Numbered from the stretch's first letter, positions 53,140 to 62,082 are shown. The stretch: 64,000 nucleotides of DNA from Cohnella cholangitidis (GCF_014107495.1 NZ_CP041969.1:4699501-4763500); one strand, 5' to 3'. A program made the numbers and translations. The notes: generated by a model from the letters alone, not told the origin.

Positions 53140-54228
53140 ATGGCTAACCGCGCTTATAATTTCAATGCCGGTCCAGCGGCGTTGCCGTTAGACGTACTGC
53201 AGAAAGCCCAAGAGCAATTCGTCGAATTCGAGAATAGCGGAATGTCTCTCATGGAGATGTCCCATCGGGGCGCCGTTTACGAGAAAGTCCATTTCGAAGC
53301 CGTAAATCTGCTTCGGGAATTGCTTGCGATTCCGGATAATTACAAAGTATTGTTCGTCCAAGGCGGAGCGAGCACGCAATTCGCCATGATTCCTTTGAAC
53401 CTCCGCGGTCCGGGAACTTCGGCTGCTTACGTCTCGACGGGCAGCTGGGCGACGAAAGCGATTCAAGAAGCCAAACTGTTCGGCGAAACGACGATCGCCG
53501 CTTCTTCGGAGGCCGATTCTTATAAGCGGATTCCCGCGATCAGCGAATTGAACTATTCGTCCGACGTTGCGTATTTGCATTTAACTTCCAACGAAACGAT
53601 CGAAGGGACGCAGTGGACGGAATTTCCCGACACGGGCAGCGTGACTCTGATCGGCGACATGTCGAGCGACATTTTAAGCCGTCCGATCGACGTTTCCAAA
53701 TTCGGCGTTATCTACGCCGGAGCCCAGAAAAACCTGGGGCCTTCCGGTGTAACGATCGTCATCATTCGCGAGGATCTCATCGTCAAGCCATCCGTTCCAG
53801 TACCGACCATGCTTCGTTACGACACGCATGCGAAGGCGGATTCGTTGTACAATACGCCTCCTACGTTCGCGATCTACATGATGAACGAAGTGCTGAAGTG
53901 GATTAAAGCGAACGGCGGAGCTGCGGGAATGGAAGCTCGTAACCGCGAGAAAGCTAAGCTGATCTACGATGCGATCGACGGCAGCAACGGGTTCTACCGC
54001 GGATTCGCGGAAGCGGGCAGCCGTTCTTTGATGAACGTTACTTTCACGCTTGCGAACGAAGAGCTGGAGAAGAAATTCGTTAAAGAATCGGAAGCTAACG
54101 GCTTCGTCGGCTTGAAAGGGCATCGCAGCGTAGGCGGCTTAAGAGCTTCGATCTACAATGCCGTTCCTCTGGAAAGCGTACAAGCGTTAGCGGAGTTCAT
54201 GCGCGGATTTCAAAGCCGGAATGGCTAA
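53140..54228 (+). CDS. serC: Phosphoserine aminotransferase
   Basis: SerC transfers an amino group from glutamate to 3-phosphohydroxypyruvate in serine synthesis (and a vitamin B6 precursor in some bacteria). The 362-residue protein begins RAYNFNAGPAALPLDVLQKA and carries MSHRG, VLFVQGGASTQFAMIP, SSDILSRPIDVSKFGVIYAG then AQKNLGPSG (PLP lysine) and GHRSVGGLRASIYNA. AAGGTGGGG precedes the ATG. It forms a single-gene unit with promoter and terminator. Confidence 0.94.
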   Translation: MANRAYNFNAGPAALPLDVLQKAQEQFVEFENSGMSLMEMSHRGAVYEKVHFEAVNLLRELLAIPDNYKVLFVQGGASTQFAMIPLNLRGPGTSAAYVSTGSWATKAIQEAKLFGETTIAASSEADSYKRIPAISELNYSSDVAYLHLTSNETIEGTQWTEFPDTGSVTLIGDMSSDILSRPIDVSKFGVIYAGAQKNLGPSGVTIVIIREDLIVKPSVPVPTMLRYDTHAKADSLYNTPPTFAIYMMNEVLKWIKANGGAAGMEARNREKAKLIYDAIDGSNGFYRGFAEAGSRSLMNVTFTLANEELEKKFVKESEANGFVGLKGHRSVGGLRASIYNAVPLESVQALAEFMRGFQSRNG

Positions 54229-54258
54229 GCAAGTCTGATTTCTATAACGAAAAGTTGA

Positions 54259-54287
54259 GAAATAGCGGTCTATGCCGCTATTTTTCA
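54259..54287 (+). terminator. Terminator after serC
   Basis: AAATAGCGG and CCGCTATTT stem over a 6-nt loop, followed by TTTC. Confidence 0.8.
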
Positions 54288-54325
54288 ATTTGTCTCAGGA
54301 AATAAAAGGTTAGGGGGCAATCGCA

Positions 54326-54787
54326 TTGGCGTTCCACATCGTGCTGGTCAATCCGGAGATTCCGGCGAATACCGGCAATATCGCAAGAACCTGCGCTGCA
54401 ACGGGCACTCACCTTCATCTGGTTCGTCCGCTCGGCTTCTCTACGGATGACCGCGTCTTGAAGCGGGCCGGTCTGGACTATTGGTATGCGGTAAATATCA
54501 CCTATTACGATTCGTTCGAAGAAGTCGAAGCGGCCAATCCCGGGGCCCGGTTTTTTTTCGCGAGTACAAGGGTTAATAAGCGGTACACGGATTTTCAATT
54601 TCAAGACGGAGATTTCTTCGTCTTCGGCAAAGAGACGGCGGGATTGCCGCAAGCGCTGCTCGATTCCAATTTGGAAACATGCATGACCATTCCTATGACG
54701 GATAAAGTACGTTCGTTAAATCTGGCCAACTCGGCCGCTATTGTCGTATTCGAAGCCTTAAGACAAAATGGATTTCCGCTGTCTTAA
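54326..54787 (+). CDS. trmL: tRNA (cytidine/uridine-34-2'-O)-methyltransferase
   Basis: TrmL is a SPOUT-family enzyme that methylates the wobble ribose of certain leucine tRNAs using SAM. The 153-residue protein has the trefoil-knot signatures HIVLVNPEIPANTGNIARTC, FVFGKETAGLP and IPMTDKVRSLNLANSAAIVV. The start is a TTG at 54326 with AGGGGG upstream. A single-gene unit after serC. Confidence 0.93.
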   Translation: MAFHIVLVNPEIPANTGNIARTCAATGTHLHLVRPLGFSTDDRVLKRAGLDYWYAVNITYYDSFEEVEAANPGARFFFASTRVNKRYTDFQFQDGDFFVFGKETAGLPQALLDSNLETCMTIPMTDKVRSLNLANSAAIVVFEALRQNGFPLS

Positions 54788-54983
54788 CGATGAAATTGAT
54801 TCTTCATATAAATACATTATTCGACAAATTCCACTTTTTATGAGATTATATTGTCGAAATGTTGCACTATTTTAAGCAAATCGAATGTTTGGAAGGTTAT
54901 TAAAGCTCTTTATAGAACGGTATAGAGTGGCTAAAAGGTTTCGAGATAACTAGCTAGAATAGCGTATGAATGGAGGTACTGCA

Positions 54984-55226
54984 TTGAAACCTGCAGGCGT
55001 AGTTCGCAAAGTCGACCAATTAGGACGTATTGTACTGCCGAAATCGTTGCGTAAACGGTATCAAATGAATGAAGGGGATCCGGTAGAAATACTGGTCCAA
55101 GGAGATCACATCATTCTGGAACGTTATCGTCCTCGTTGCGTATTTTGTTCTTCGATGGAAGGCGTCGGAGAATTCAAGGAGCGCTATGTATGCGCATCTT
55201 GCGTGAAGGATATGCACGGACTGTAA
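54984..55226 (+). CDS. AbrB-family transition-state regulator with a C-terminal four-cysteine motif
   Basis: This 80-residue protein has an AbrB/MazE swapped-hairpin DNA-binding domain (GVVRKVDQLGRIVLPKSLRK, residues about 4-23, to about 48). It is followed by CVFC and CASC, a CxxC-x17-CxxC arrangement suggesting a small zinc-binding unit in place of the multimerisation domain of AbrB. GGAGGT at 54972-54977 points to the TTG at 54984. Paenibacillaceae have several such short AbrB paralogues. Its targets cannot be inferred. A terminator follows. Confidence 0.82.
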   Translation: MKPAGVVRKVDQLGRIVLPKSLRKRYQMNEGDPVEILVQGDHIILERYRPRCVFCSSMEGVGEFKERYVCASCVKDMHGL

Positions 55227-55239
55227 ACATAACCGACAC

Positions 55240-55274
55240 AAAAGAAAACCGTCCCGGGGGGACGGTTTTCTTTG
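55240..55274 (+). terminator. Terminator after the AbrB-like gene
   Basis: AAAGAAAACCGTCCC and GGGACGGTTTTCTTT form a long stem with a short loop; the 3' arm itself supplies the T run. Confidence 0.8.
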
Positions 55275-55284
55275 TTCGCTTCGC

Positions 55285-55332
55285 GCAATAAAAAAGCCGG
55301 AACCTTCTCCGCGAAGAGGAAGGTTCCGGCTC
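55285..55332 (-). terminator. Terminator of the 50-residue membrane protein gene
   Basis: On the minus strand AGCCGGAACCTTC pairs with GAAGGTTCCGGCT over an 11-nt loop, followed by TTTTTATTG. Confidence 0.85.
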
Positions 55333-55342
55333 TTGGGTGGCT

Positions 55343-55495
55343 TTACAGCCCTTTGGTTTTATCTTCGTTATAAGAAGACGTCAAGATAGCCGTGACGAAC
55401 AAAGCCAGAACCAAAATTACGATCCAGAACTTATTGGACATTCCAAACAACTCGAACTGCTCTGCCGCTTTCGCAGCTGTCTCAGCAAGAAACAT
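55343..55495 (-). CDS. 50-residue single-span membrane protein of unknown function
   Basis: The protein has an amphipathic N-terminal helix (MFLAETAAKAAEQFELFG), then a single membrane span (KFWIVILVLALFVTAILTSS) and a short charged tail ending EDKTKGL. A strong GGAGGTG lies 7 nt before the ATG at 55495, and a strong terminator follows the stop codon after 10 nt. These flanking signals make it a real single-gene unit despite its size. I do not recognise it; a small membrane-partner or sporulation peptide is possible. Confidence 0.75.
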   Translation of the reverse strand: MFLAETAAKAAEQFELFGMSNKFWIVILVLALFVTAILTSSYNEDKTKGL

Positions 55496-55691
55496 GTTCC
55501 ACACCTCCGCTTAACTATCCATATTATAACCAACCCCTCAAAAAAAGAAAACGCAAAATGTTGTGAACAAAACGAATAAGATACGATTGTTCGGAAATCC
55601 GCTTGCGATCCTTCATCGAATATTGGTTTGTCGGCTTAAACGCGGGCATATAAATGAACCAAGGCCAACATCGTCATGGGAGGGGAACGCC

Positions 55692-56822
55692 TTGAGTTCG
55701 ATTATTAACTGGATGGGCGGATGGCCTAAGGAAGGATTGGTTTCCTCGGCGGACTGGGAGGAGCGGGTAGAAGCGGCCGCGGCCTTCGCCGCGACGGAGC
55801 AATTGGGCATACTGGAAAGAAAGTCCGATCTCTATGGAGAGGAGAAGCTAAGGGAACAGCTGGCAAAAGGTTTATTGAAGGGGAAAACGGGCGGCAACGG
55901 CAATCAAATCAGGATGACGCGGGGGGCGGACGGCGCGCTTGCGTGGATACTGGAAAATAAGCTTATTCCCGGAGACACGATACTAACCGAGAAGCTCACT
56001 TCCCGATCCGCGCTCATCGCCTTTCGCAAAGCGGGGTTAAAGGTCGAGGCGGTTGAAGGCGACCGAAGAGGGATGGATCCCGAGGCGCTCACGACGGCCT
56101 TGTTCCGTTATCGTCCGAAAATGGTGTACGTATCGCCGACGTTAACCGACCCTGAAGGCGCATGCTGGAGTCCGGAGAACAAGACGGCCGTTCAGAGCAG
56201 ATGCAAGGAAGCCGGAGTCTTGCTCGTGACGGACGATCGGCATGAGATGCTGATCTATGATCAGGCCGAGTTACGTCCTCCTCGAAGATTGGAGCCGGGC
56301 GCTCTGTCCATCGGCCAGATCCCGCCAGGGTTAATAGCGGGGCTGCGTATCGGCTGGATCGCAGGCGCGACGGAATCGGCATATTCGCATTCGAACGGGA
56401 CTCCGGTGCGAGAAGAATATTCAGCCAATACGATAGAACAACTAGCGCTTGCGCAACTGATAGAGGAACAACCGCTGGAGCCTTTGTACGATATGCTTCG
56501 CGTCCAATGCGCGGAACGAATGAGAAGAATGACGGAACAATTGGCGCGCAAAGGCATAGAGGATTTAAGCTGGGTCCAGCCGAAAGGCGGGCTCCATCTT
56601 TGGGTCGTCTTGCCTTCCGGACTGGATGGAGAATCGCTGCTTCGCGGGGCATGGCTTAAGGGACTCATTTTTCAGCCCGGGGCGCCTTTCTACGCGAAGG
56701 ATCCTCGTATCAATACCCTTAGGATCACCCACGCTTTCGCGGACGAACGGCAAATGAAGCAAGGACTGTCCAGGCTTGCCGAGAGCATGGAGGAATTTAC
56801 GGGGCGATGGTCGAGGAGCTAG
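55692..56822 (+). CDS. Aminotransferase-fold protein lacking the PLP lysine
   Basis: The 376-residue protein follows the class I/II aminotransferase domain of MocR-type proteins without their HTH: RMTRGADGALAWILENKLIPGD, VYVSPTLTDPEG, LLVTDDRHEMLIYD and SIGQIPPGLIAGLRIGW. In active enzymes the last segment reads GTFSKTLxPxLRxGW with the PLP lysine; here Pro replaces Lys. The Asn of the xNPTG motif is Asp and the stacking Tyr after the DD pair is not kept. The terminal Arg region (NTLRITHAF) is present. It is probably a PLP-independent pseudoenzyme. GGGAGGGG fits the TTG at 55692; the longer frame from 55563 lacks a site. Confidence 0.75.
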   Translation: MSSIINWMGGWPKEGLVSSADWEERVEAAAAFAATEQLGILERKSDLYGEEKLREQLAKGLLKGKTGGNGNQIRMTRGADGALAWILENKLIPGDTILTEKLTSRSALIAFRKAGLKVEAVEGDRRGMDPEALTTALFRYRPKMVYVSPTLTDPEGACWSPENKTAVQSRCKEAGVLLVTDDRHEMLIYDQAELRPPRRLEPGALSIGQIPPGLIAGLRIGWIAGATESAYSHSNGTPVREEYSANTIEQLALAQLIEEQPLEPLYDMLRVQCAERMRRMTEQLARKGIEDLSWVQPKGGLHLWVVLPSGLDGESLLRGAWLKGLIFQPGAPFYAKDPRINTLRITHAFADERQMKQGLSRLAESMEEFTGRWSRS

Positions 56823-57133
56823 CCGTGTTCCCCGACCGCGAATAACCGGCCGTCCCTTACGATAACCCGGCGCCGCAGGAGTCGCTCGGACGGATCGTTC
56901 AAGCAAACCCCGCTCTCCGCGTGGAATGTCCAGAAATGCAATGGACAGAACAAGACGTCGTTAAGGGGGCGGATTTCTCCTCCCGCATGCGGACAGATTG
57001 CCAGCAGCAGACGAAACCCGCCTTCGGCTTCGGACGTACGGACAAGCCAATAAGGGGTATGATCTATCATGACTTCCGCGGGCAACTCCGCGTAAGCGTC
57101 CAATGGACCGAGTTCGATCTCCGATGGGTTCAT
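56819..57133 (-). CDS. Rieske-type [2Fe-2S] ferredoxin
   Basis: This 104-residue single-domain protein has the Rieske ligands C-P-H (ICPHAGGEI) and C-P-L-H (FCPLHFWTFH), separated by about 15 residues. Such small ferredoxins act as electron donors for oxygenases or as ligands for assembly. AAGGAG supports the ATG at 57133. Its start overlaps the stop of the DUF2161 gene by 4 bp (ATGA), so the two are translationally coupled. The stop overlaps the 3' end of the aminotransferase-like gene on the other strand. No oxygenase partner is adjacent. Confidence 0.85.
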   Translation of the reverse strand: MNPSEIELGPLDAYAELPAEVMIDHTPYWLVRTSEAEGGFRLLLAICPHAGGEIRPLNDVLFCPLHFWTFHAESGVCLNDPSERLLRRRVIVRDGRLFAVGEHG

Positions 57134-57972
57134 GGGGTTGGTACTCCTTCCGTTTGCTCTTCGAGCGTAAGCGCATAGCGCGTAGCCCAAGGATATTGAT
57201 TAGCCCATACTTTTGTCACTTCGGAGTATTGCCGCAAAGCGGCTTGGCCTGCGGGCGTCAGTTCGTATATCCCTTTCGCGACCCTTCTGAACCAGCCGTA
57301 ATAATTGTGCTGAAGTTGGGCTGCAGCCGTCGGGCAGTGGGTCCAATCTCTTACTTGGCGGGGAGCGGAAGGGCCATGGCACTCTAACGCCAAAGCGCAC
57401 TGGATCGCTCTTTCCCGATAGGCGGTTACGAGCTTGCGCTTCGTACTGCCGCCGACGTTGTAGTCTCCGCTACGGGCATTGAATTCCTTCAACAGCTTAG
57501 CGGCTTTAGACTTGCGCCGCCCGGCAGGGGCGCTCTGATAAGATGGCGACGACTCGGCCGCCAACTGTCCGAGCGCGGACGAGGCGAGCGGCGTCGGTTC
57601 GTTGCCGGCAGGTTCGCACCACACCTCGAGCACCGGAGATTTCGTCCGGAAGAAGGTAACCGTAAGGAAACCAAGATTCAACCGCCGACATAGTGCGGTG
57701 ATTTCCGTGAATCTCTGATTGTGGGCTCCGCGTTTCGTCCGGTTGCGTTCTACCGCCAACCATACCGCCGCGCCGGTCTTTTGACGATCGATGCCTTGAA
57801 GCAGCAGGGGCAGCGTAAACGTTTTTTTCATTTCCACGATGATCGGATTCGCAAGATCGGCCCGATAGGCAACCAAGTCGCATCCTCGTATTTCCGCCTT
57901 GACCTCATAACCTCTTTCGGTAAAAAAGCCTTTGACCGGCGGGTATAGCTCGGTTTCTAATTTGACTGCCAC
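57130..57972 (-). CDS. DUF2161-type putative PD-(D/E)XK nuclease-fold protein
   Basis: The 280-residue protein begins KLETELYPPVKGFFTERGYE and shows RGCDLVAYR and PIIVEMKK. The CDLV...VEMK spacing fits the PD-(D/E)xK core (Asp, then Glu-x-Lys) of the DUF2161 family. The C-terminal half has a basic region with GRRKSKAAKLLKEFNAR. Known members are predicted phosphodiesterases of unknown role. GGGAGGG supports the GTG at 57972 rather than the frame opening at 58074. It forms a two-gene operon with the Rieske ferredoxin, a pairing with no obvious explanation. Confidence 0.65.
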   Translation of the reverse strand: MAVKLETELYPPVKGFFTERGYEVKAEIRGCDLVAYRADLANPIIVEMKKTFTLPLLLQGIDRQKTGAAVWLAVERNRTKRGAHNQRFTEITALCRRLNLGFLTVTFFRTKSPVLEVWCEPAGNEPTPLASSALGQLAAESSPSYQSAPAGRRKSKAAKLLKEFNARSGDYNVGGSTKRKLVTAYRERAIQCALALECHGPSAPRQVRDWTHCPTAAAQLQHNYYGWFRRVAKGIYELTPAGQAALRQYSEVTKVWANQYPWATRYALTLEEQTEGVPTP

Positions 57973-58147
57973 CGGATTTCCCTCCCGCGCATTGAACGGA
58001 TAACCTAAGAATACCGCAATTATATCACACCCTTTTCGAATGAAATGAGTAATGTAAAAGGAATGTAAGGTCAAATTCGTCCGTCCCCCCGCATAAGTAT
58101 GTATTACGTCAGGTCAAGAGTAGAGAAAGTTGCGAGGAGGAAGCGGC

Positions 58148-60043
58148 ATGGACATCTTCAGTCGGATCTCAGAGTATCGGGCCGAAAGTGAGAAACTAAG
58201 CTGGTCGGGCACTTTTCGGGATTACATCGATCTACTTCGCCGCGACAATACTCCGGCGATGACCGCTCACGCGCGGGTATACGATATGATCGTTTCCCAC
58301 GGGGTAGAGGAGCGGGGCGGTAGTAAAAAATATAAGTTTTTCAACTCCGAGATTTTCGGATTGGACCAGACGATGGAGAAATTGGTGGAGGAATATTTCC
58401 ATTCCGCCGCTAGAAGGCTTGACGTCCGCAAGAGAATTTTGTTGCTTATGGGTCCGGTGAGCGGCGGGAAATCAACGATCGTAACGTTACTTAAGAAGGG
58501 GCTTGAGCAATATTCACGCTCCGCGCGGGGCGCCGTGTACGCGATTAAAGGCTGCCCGATGCAGGAAGATCCCCTTCATCTCATTCCGAACGAGCTTCGC
58601 CCGGAAGTAGAGCAAGAGCTTGGCGTTCGCATCGAAGGGGACCTTTGTCCTTCGTGTCAAATGCGGCTGAAGCTGGAATTCGATAACGACATCGAGCGGG
58701 TTCCGATCGAGCGAGTGCTCATCTCGGAAAAAAATCGGGTAGGGATCGGCACGTTCAGCCCGTCGGATCCGAAATCGCAGGATATCGCGGATTTAACCGG
58801 AAGCATCGATTTCTCGACGATAACGGAGTTCGGTTCGGAATCCGACCCGCGGGCCTATCGTTTCGATGGAGAGTTGAATAAGGCTAACCGGGGATTGATG
58901 GAGTTTCAGGAGATGTTGAAGTGCGACGAGAAATTCCTTTGGAACCTGCTCTCCCTCACGCAAGAAGGCAACTTCAAAGCGGGCCGCTTCGCTCTCATTA
59001 GCGCGGACGAATTGATCGTGGCGCATACGAACGAATCGGAGTACAAAGCGTTCATCTCGAACAAGAAGAACGAAGCGCTTCAGTCGCGGATGATCGTCAT
59101 GCCGATCCCGTATAACCTGAAGGTATCGTCCGAAGAGAAAATCTATACGAAGCTGATCGGCCAATCGGATATGAGCCATGTCCATATCGCTCCTCATGCT
59201 TTGCGCGCCGCGGCTATTTTCTCCATCCTGACCCGTTTGAAGGAATCCAAGAAGCAAGGGATGGATCTCGTCAAAAAAATGCGTATGTACGACGGCGAGG
59301 AAGTGGAAGGCTACAAAGAAGCCGATCTGAAGGAAATGCAGAACGAATTCGTCGAGGAAGGAATGTCCGGAATCGACCCGCGTTACGTCATCAATCGAAT
59401 ATCCAGCGCGCTTATTAAGCAGGATTTGCCGTGCATTAACGCCTTGGACGTTCTGAGGGCGCTCAAGGACGGCCTCGATCAGCACCCTTCGATTACGAGG
59501 GAGGAGCGGGAGAAGTATTTGAACTTCATCTCGGTCGCGCGCAAGGAATACGACAATCTGGCGAAGAAGGAAATTCAGAAGGCGTTCGTATATTCGTTCG
59601 AGGAGTCCGCGCGCACGTTGTTCGAGAATTATCTCGACAACATAGAAGCGTATTGCAATTGGTCGAAAATCAAGGATCCGTTAACGGGTGAAGAAATGGA
59701 TCCGGATGAGCGGCTTATGCGGTCTATCGAAGAACAGATCGGCGTCTCGGAGAACGCCAAGAAAGCATTCCGCGAAGAAATTCTTATCCGGATCTCGGCT
59801 TATTCGCGCAAAGGCAAGAAATTCGACTACAGCATGCATGATCGGTTGCGCGAAGCGATCGAAAAGAAGCTGTTCACCGATCTGAAGGACATCGTCAAAA
59901 TTACGACCTCGACGAAGACGCCGGACGAAAGCCAGTTAAAACGCATTAACGAGGTAACCAAACGGTTAATCGACGAACACCATTATTGTCCGGTGTGCGC
60001 GAATGAGCTGTTGCGATATGTGGGCAGCTTGCTGAATCGTTAA
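58148..60043 (+). CDS. prkA: PrkA AAA+ serine protein kinase/protease-like sporulation protein
   Basis: The 631-residue PrkA has a Walker A motif (LLMGPVSGGKSTIV, near residue 100), a CxxC-type insertion (CPSCQMRL), a Walker B/AAA+ body (ANRGLMEFQEMLK) and a kinase-like C-terminal domain ending in a second cysteine pair (CPVCANELL). In Bacillus it supports sporulation through the SigK regulon; kinase and protease activities have been reported. GGAGGAAGCGG precedes the ATG at 58148. Its usual neighbours yhbH and spoVR are not next to it. Confidence 0.95.
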   Translation: MDIFSRISEYRAESEKLSWSGTFRDYIDLLRRDNTPAMTAHARVYDMIVSHGVEERGGSKKYKFFNSEIFGLDQTMEKLVEEYFHSAARRLDVRKRILLLMGPVSGGKSTIVTLLKKGLEQYSRSARGAVYAIKGCPMQEDPLHLIPNELRPEVEQELGVRIEGDLCPSCQMRLKLEFDNDIERVPIERVLISEKNRVGIGTFSPSDPKSQDIADLTGSIDFSTITEFGSESDPRAYRFDGELNKANRGLMEFQEMLKCDEKFLWNLLSLTQEGNFKAGRFALISADELIVAHTNESEYKAFISNKKNEALQSRMIVMPIPYNLKVSSEEKIYTKLIGQSDMSHVHIAPHALRAAAIFSILTRLKESKKQGMDLVKKMRMYDGEEVEGYKEADLKEMQNEFVEEGMSGIDPRYVINRISSALIKQDLPCINALDVLRALKDGLDQHPSITREEREKYLNFISVARKEYDNLAKKEIQKAFVYSFEESARTLFENYLDNIEAYCNWSKIKDPLTGEEMDPDERLMRSIEEQIGVSENAKKAFREEILIRISAYSRKGKKFDYSMHDRLREAIEKKLFTDLKDIVKITTSTKTPDESQLKRINEVTKRLIDEHHYCPVCANELLRYVGSLLNR

Positions 60044-60065
60044 GGGGAGCGGGAGGAAAATCCAA

Positions 60066-60089
60066 GAAGCACCTTCGCGGGTGCTTTTT
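60066..60089 (+). terminator. Terminator after prkA
   Basis: AAGCACC and GGTGCTT hairpin with a short loop, followed by TTT. Confidence 0.75.
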
Positions 60090-60180
60090 GGGTTGGAAAA
60101 CGGAATGTTGAAATGACTAGATATTCCCATGACGTAATAGTAATATTACTTCTATAAGATCTAGCAAGGGAGCTACTCGC

Positions 60181-61866
60181 ATGAACAAAGCATTTTGGAA
60201 AGAAGCGGTCGTGTATCAAATTTACCCAAGGAGCTTTAAGGACAGCAATGGCGACGGGATCGGCGATCTTCGCGGCATTATTTCGCAGCTCGATTATTTG
60301 AAAGATCTCGGCGTGAACGTCGTCTGGCTAAGTCCCGTGTATCAATCGCCAAATGACGACAACGGTTATGATATCAGCCATTATCAAGCGATCATGGACG
60401 AGTTCGGCACGATAGCCGATTGGGAAGAAATGCTTGAGGAGATGCACAAACGGGGTATAAAGCTTATTATGGATCTCGTGGTCAATCATTCCTCCGACGA
60501 GCATGACTGGTTCGTTAAATCACGGCAGTCCAAAGATAATCCGTACCGAGACTATTATATTTGGAGACCGGGCAAGGACGAACGGGAACCGAACAACTGG
60601 GTGTCCGTCTTCAGCGGCTCCGCTTGGGAGTGGGACGAGAAGACGGGCGAATATTTCTTGCATATTTTCTCCAAAAAACAGCCGGACTTGAACTGGGAAA
60701 ATCCTAAGCTGCGGCAAGAAATTTACGACATGATGAAGTGGTGGCTGGACAAAGGAATCGACGGCTTCCGCATGGACGTCATCAATTTCATCTCCAAAGT
60801 ACCCGAGCTTCCCGATGCCGGAACCGAACGCTATGCGTGGGGCGGCGACTATTTCATGAACGGTCCGCGCATTCACGAGTTTCTGCAAGAGATGAACCGG
60901 GAAGTGCTGTCCAAGTACGACGATGTCATGACCGTCGGCGAAATGCCGGGCGTAACGGCGGAAGAGGCCAAGCTGTATACGGGAGAAAACCGCAACGAAC
61001 TGCAAATGGTGTTCCAATTCGAACATATGGATATCGGTTCCGGTCCGGGGGGCAAATGGGATCTCGCTCCGTGGACGTTGCACCAGCTAAGAGGAATACT
61101 GCACAAGTGGCAAGAGGGGCTCGCCAACGACGGTTGGAACAGCCTCTATCTCAACAATCACGATCAACCGCGGATGGTGTCGCGCTTCGGCGATGACGGC
61201 GAACATAGGGTCGAATCCGCGAAAATGCTCGCAACCCTGCTGCACACGTTGAAGGGGACTCCGTATATTTATCAAGGCGAAGAAATCGGGATGACGAACG
61301 TGAAGTTCGATTCGATCGATCGTTATAAAGATATCGAAACGCTTAATATGTACCGGGACGCCGTCGGTCAACAGGGCAAAAGCGTAGAGCAAGTCATGGA
61401 ATCGATCTACGTGAAAGGTCGCGACAACGCGCGGACGCCGATGCAGTGGGATGCTTCGGACAATGGCGGATTCACGACGGGGACCCCATGGATCGAGACG
61501 AATTCCAACTACACGACGATCAACGCCGAATTGGCAGTCCAAGATCCTCAATCGATTTTTAACTATTATAAGAAGCTAATCGCATTGCGCAAACGGCATG
61601 ACATCATGGTTTACGGAGATTATGAATTGTTGCTCGAGAATCATGATTCCATATACGCGTATACGCGCAAGCTCGGCGAAGAAGTTTGGCTGGTGATTTT
61701 GAATTTCTTCAAGGAACCGGTAAAGTTCGAGCTTCCCGCGCAACTTCATCATGAGTCGCGAGAACTGATCATTAGCAATTATGAGGTCGACTCCAAGGAG
61801 TCTATTGCATCGGTAAGCTTGCGCCCATATGAAGCTAGAGTGTACAGGCTGCAAGGCGTTCAATAA
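60181..61866 (+). CDS. malL: Oligo-1,6-glucosidase (GH13)
   Basis: This 561-residue GH13 alpha-glucosidase hydrolyses isomaltose-type oligosaccharides in the cytoplasm. It opens VVYQIYPRSFKDSNGDGIGD. The catalytic triad is Asp199 (GFRMDVINF), Glu254 (TVGEMPG) and Asp328 (LNNHDQPR). Val200 after the nucleophile is the residue associated with preference for alpha-1,6 bonds over alpha-1,4 (Thr in maltases). An alternative reading is a trehalose-6-phosphate or sucrose hydrolase. AAGGGAG precedes the ATG at 60181. Confidence 0.9.
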   Translation: MNKAFWKEAVVYQIYPRSFKDSNGDGIGDLRGIISQLDYLKDLGVNVVWLSPVYQSPNDDNGYDISHYQAIMDEFGTIADWEEMLEEMHKRGIKLIMDLVVNHSSDEHDWFVKSRQSKDNPYRDYYIWRPGKDEREPNNWVSVFSGSAWEWDEKTGEYFLHIFSKKQPDLNWENPKLRQEIYDMMKWWLDKGIDGFRMDVINFISKVPELPDAGTERYAWGGDYFMNGPRIHEFLQEMNREVLSKYDDVMTVGEMPGVTAEEAKLYTGENRNELQMVFQFEHMDIGSGPGGKWDLAPWTLHQLRGILHKWQEGLANDGWNSLYLNNHDQPRMVSRFGDDGEHRVESAKMLATLLHTLKGTPYIYQGEEIGMTNVKFDSIDRYKDIETLNMYRDAVGQQGKSVEQVMESIYVKGRDNARTPMQWDASDNGGFTTGTPWIETNSNYTTINAELAVQDPQSIFNYYKKLIALRKRHDIMVYGDYELLLENHDSIYAYTRKLGEEVWLVILNFFKEPVKFELPAQLHHESRELIISNYEVDSKESIASVSLRPYEARVYRLQGVQ

Positions 61867-61879
61867 TCGCTGTGACGTT

Positions 61880-61907
61880 AAAAAAGCACCCGGATGGGTG
61901 CTTTTTT
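61880..61907 (+). terminator. Terminator after malL
   Basis: AAAAAGCACCC and GGGTGCTTTTTT hairpin. Confidence 0.85.
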
Positions 61908-61938
61908 CGATAGTGTACATAGCACGACATTCAAATGG

Positions 61939-62082
61939 TTATTCCTTTACAACGACCTTCACTGCTGAAGTTTGTCCAGGATTAGAAGTTAAATAAATCC
62001 CAACCGTCCATGCTTTCGCTTCCTTGCCAACCAATGTTTGGTCTAAGGGGATTGTAGATTCTTTGCCGCTTTTTATATTATT
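61939..62082 (-). pseudogene. 47-codon open tail directly behind the chitinase stop codon
   Basis: After the TAG of the chitinase the same frame stays open for 47 codons to a TAA at 61939. It reads a plausible beta-strand peptide (SGKESTIPLDQTLVGKEAKA, WTVGIYLTSNPGQTSAVKVV). There is no start codon or ribosome binding site, so this is a gene remnant or a lost C-terminal domain. Confidence 0.4.

Noticed and set aside
58087-58100. CCCCGCATAAGTAT upstream of prkA, also found at 10842-10855
   Set aside because: The second copy lies in the decayed LTD coding sequence, and neither fits the sigma-E or sigma-K -10 spacing, so shared regulation is not supported.
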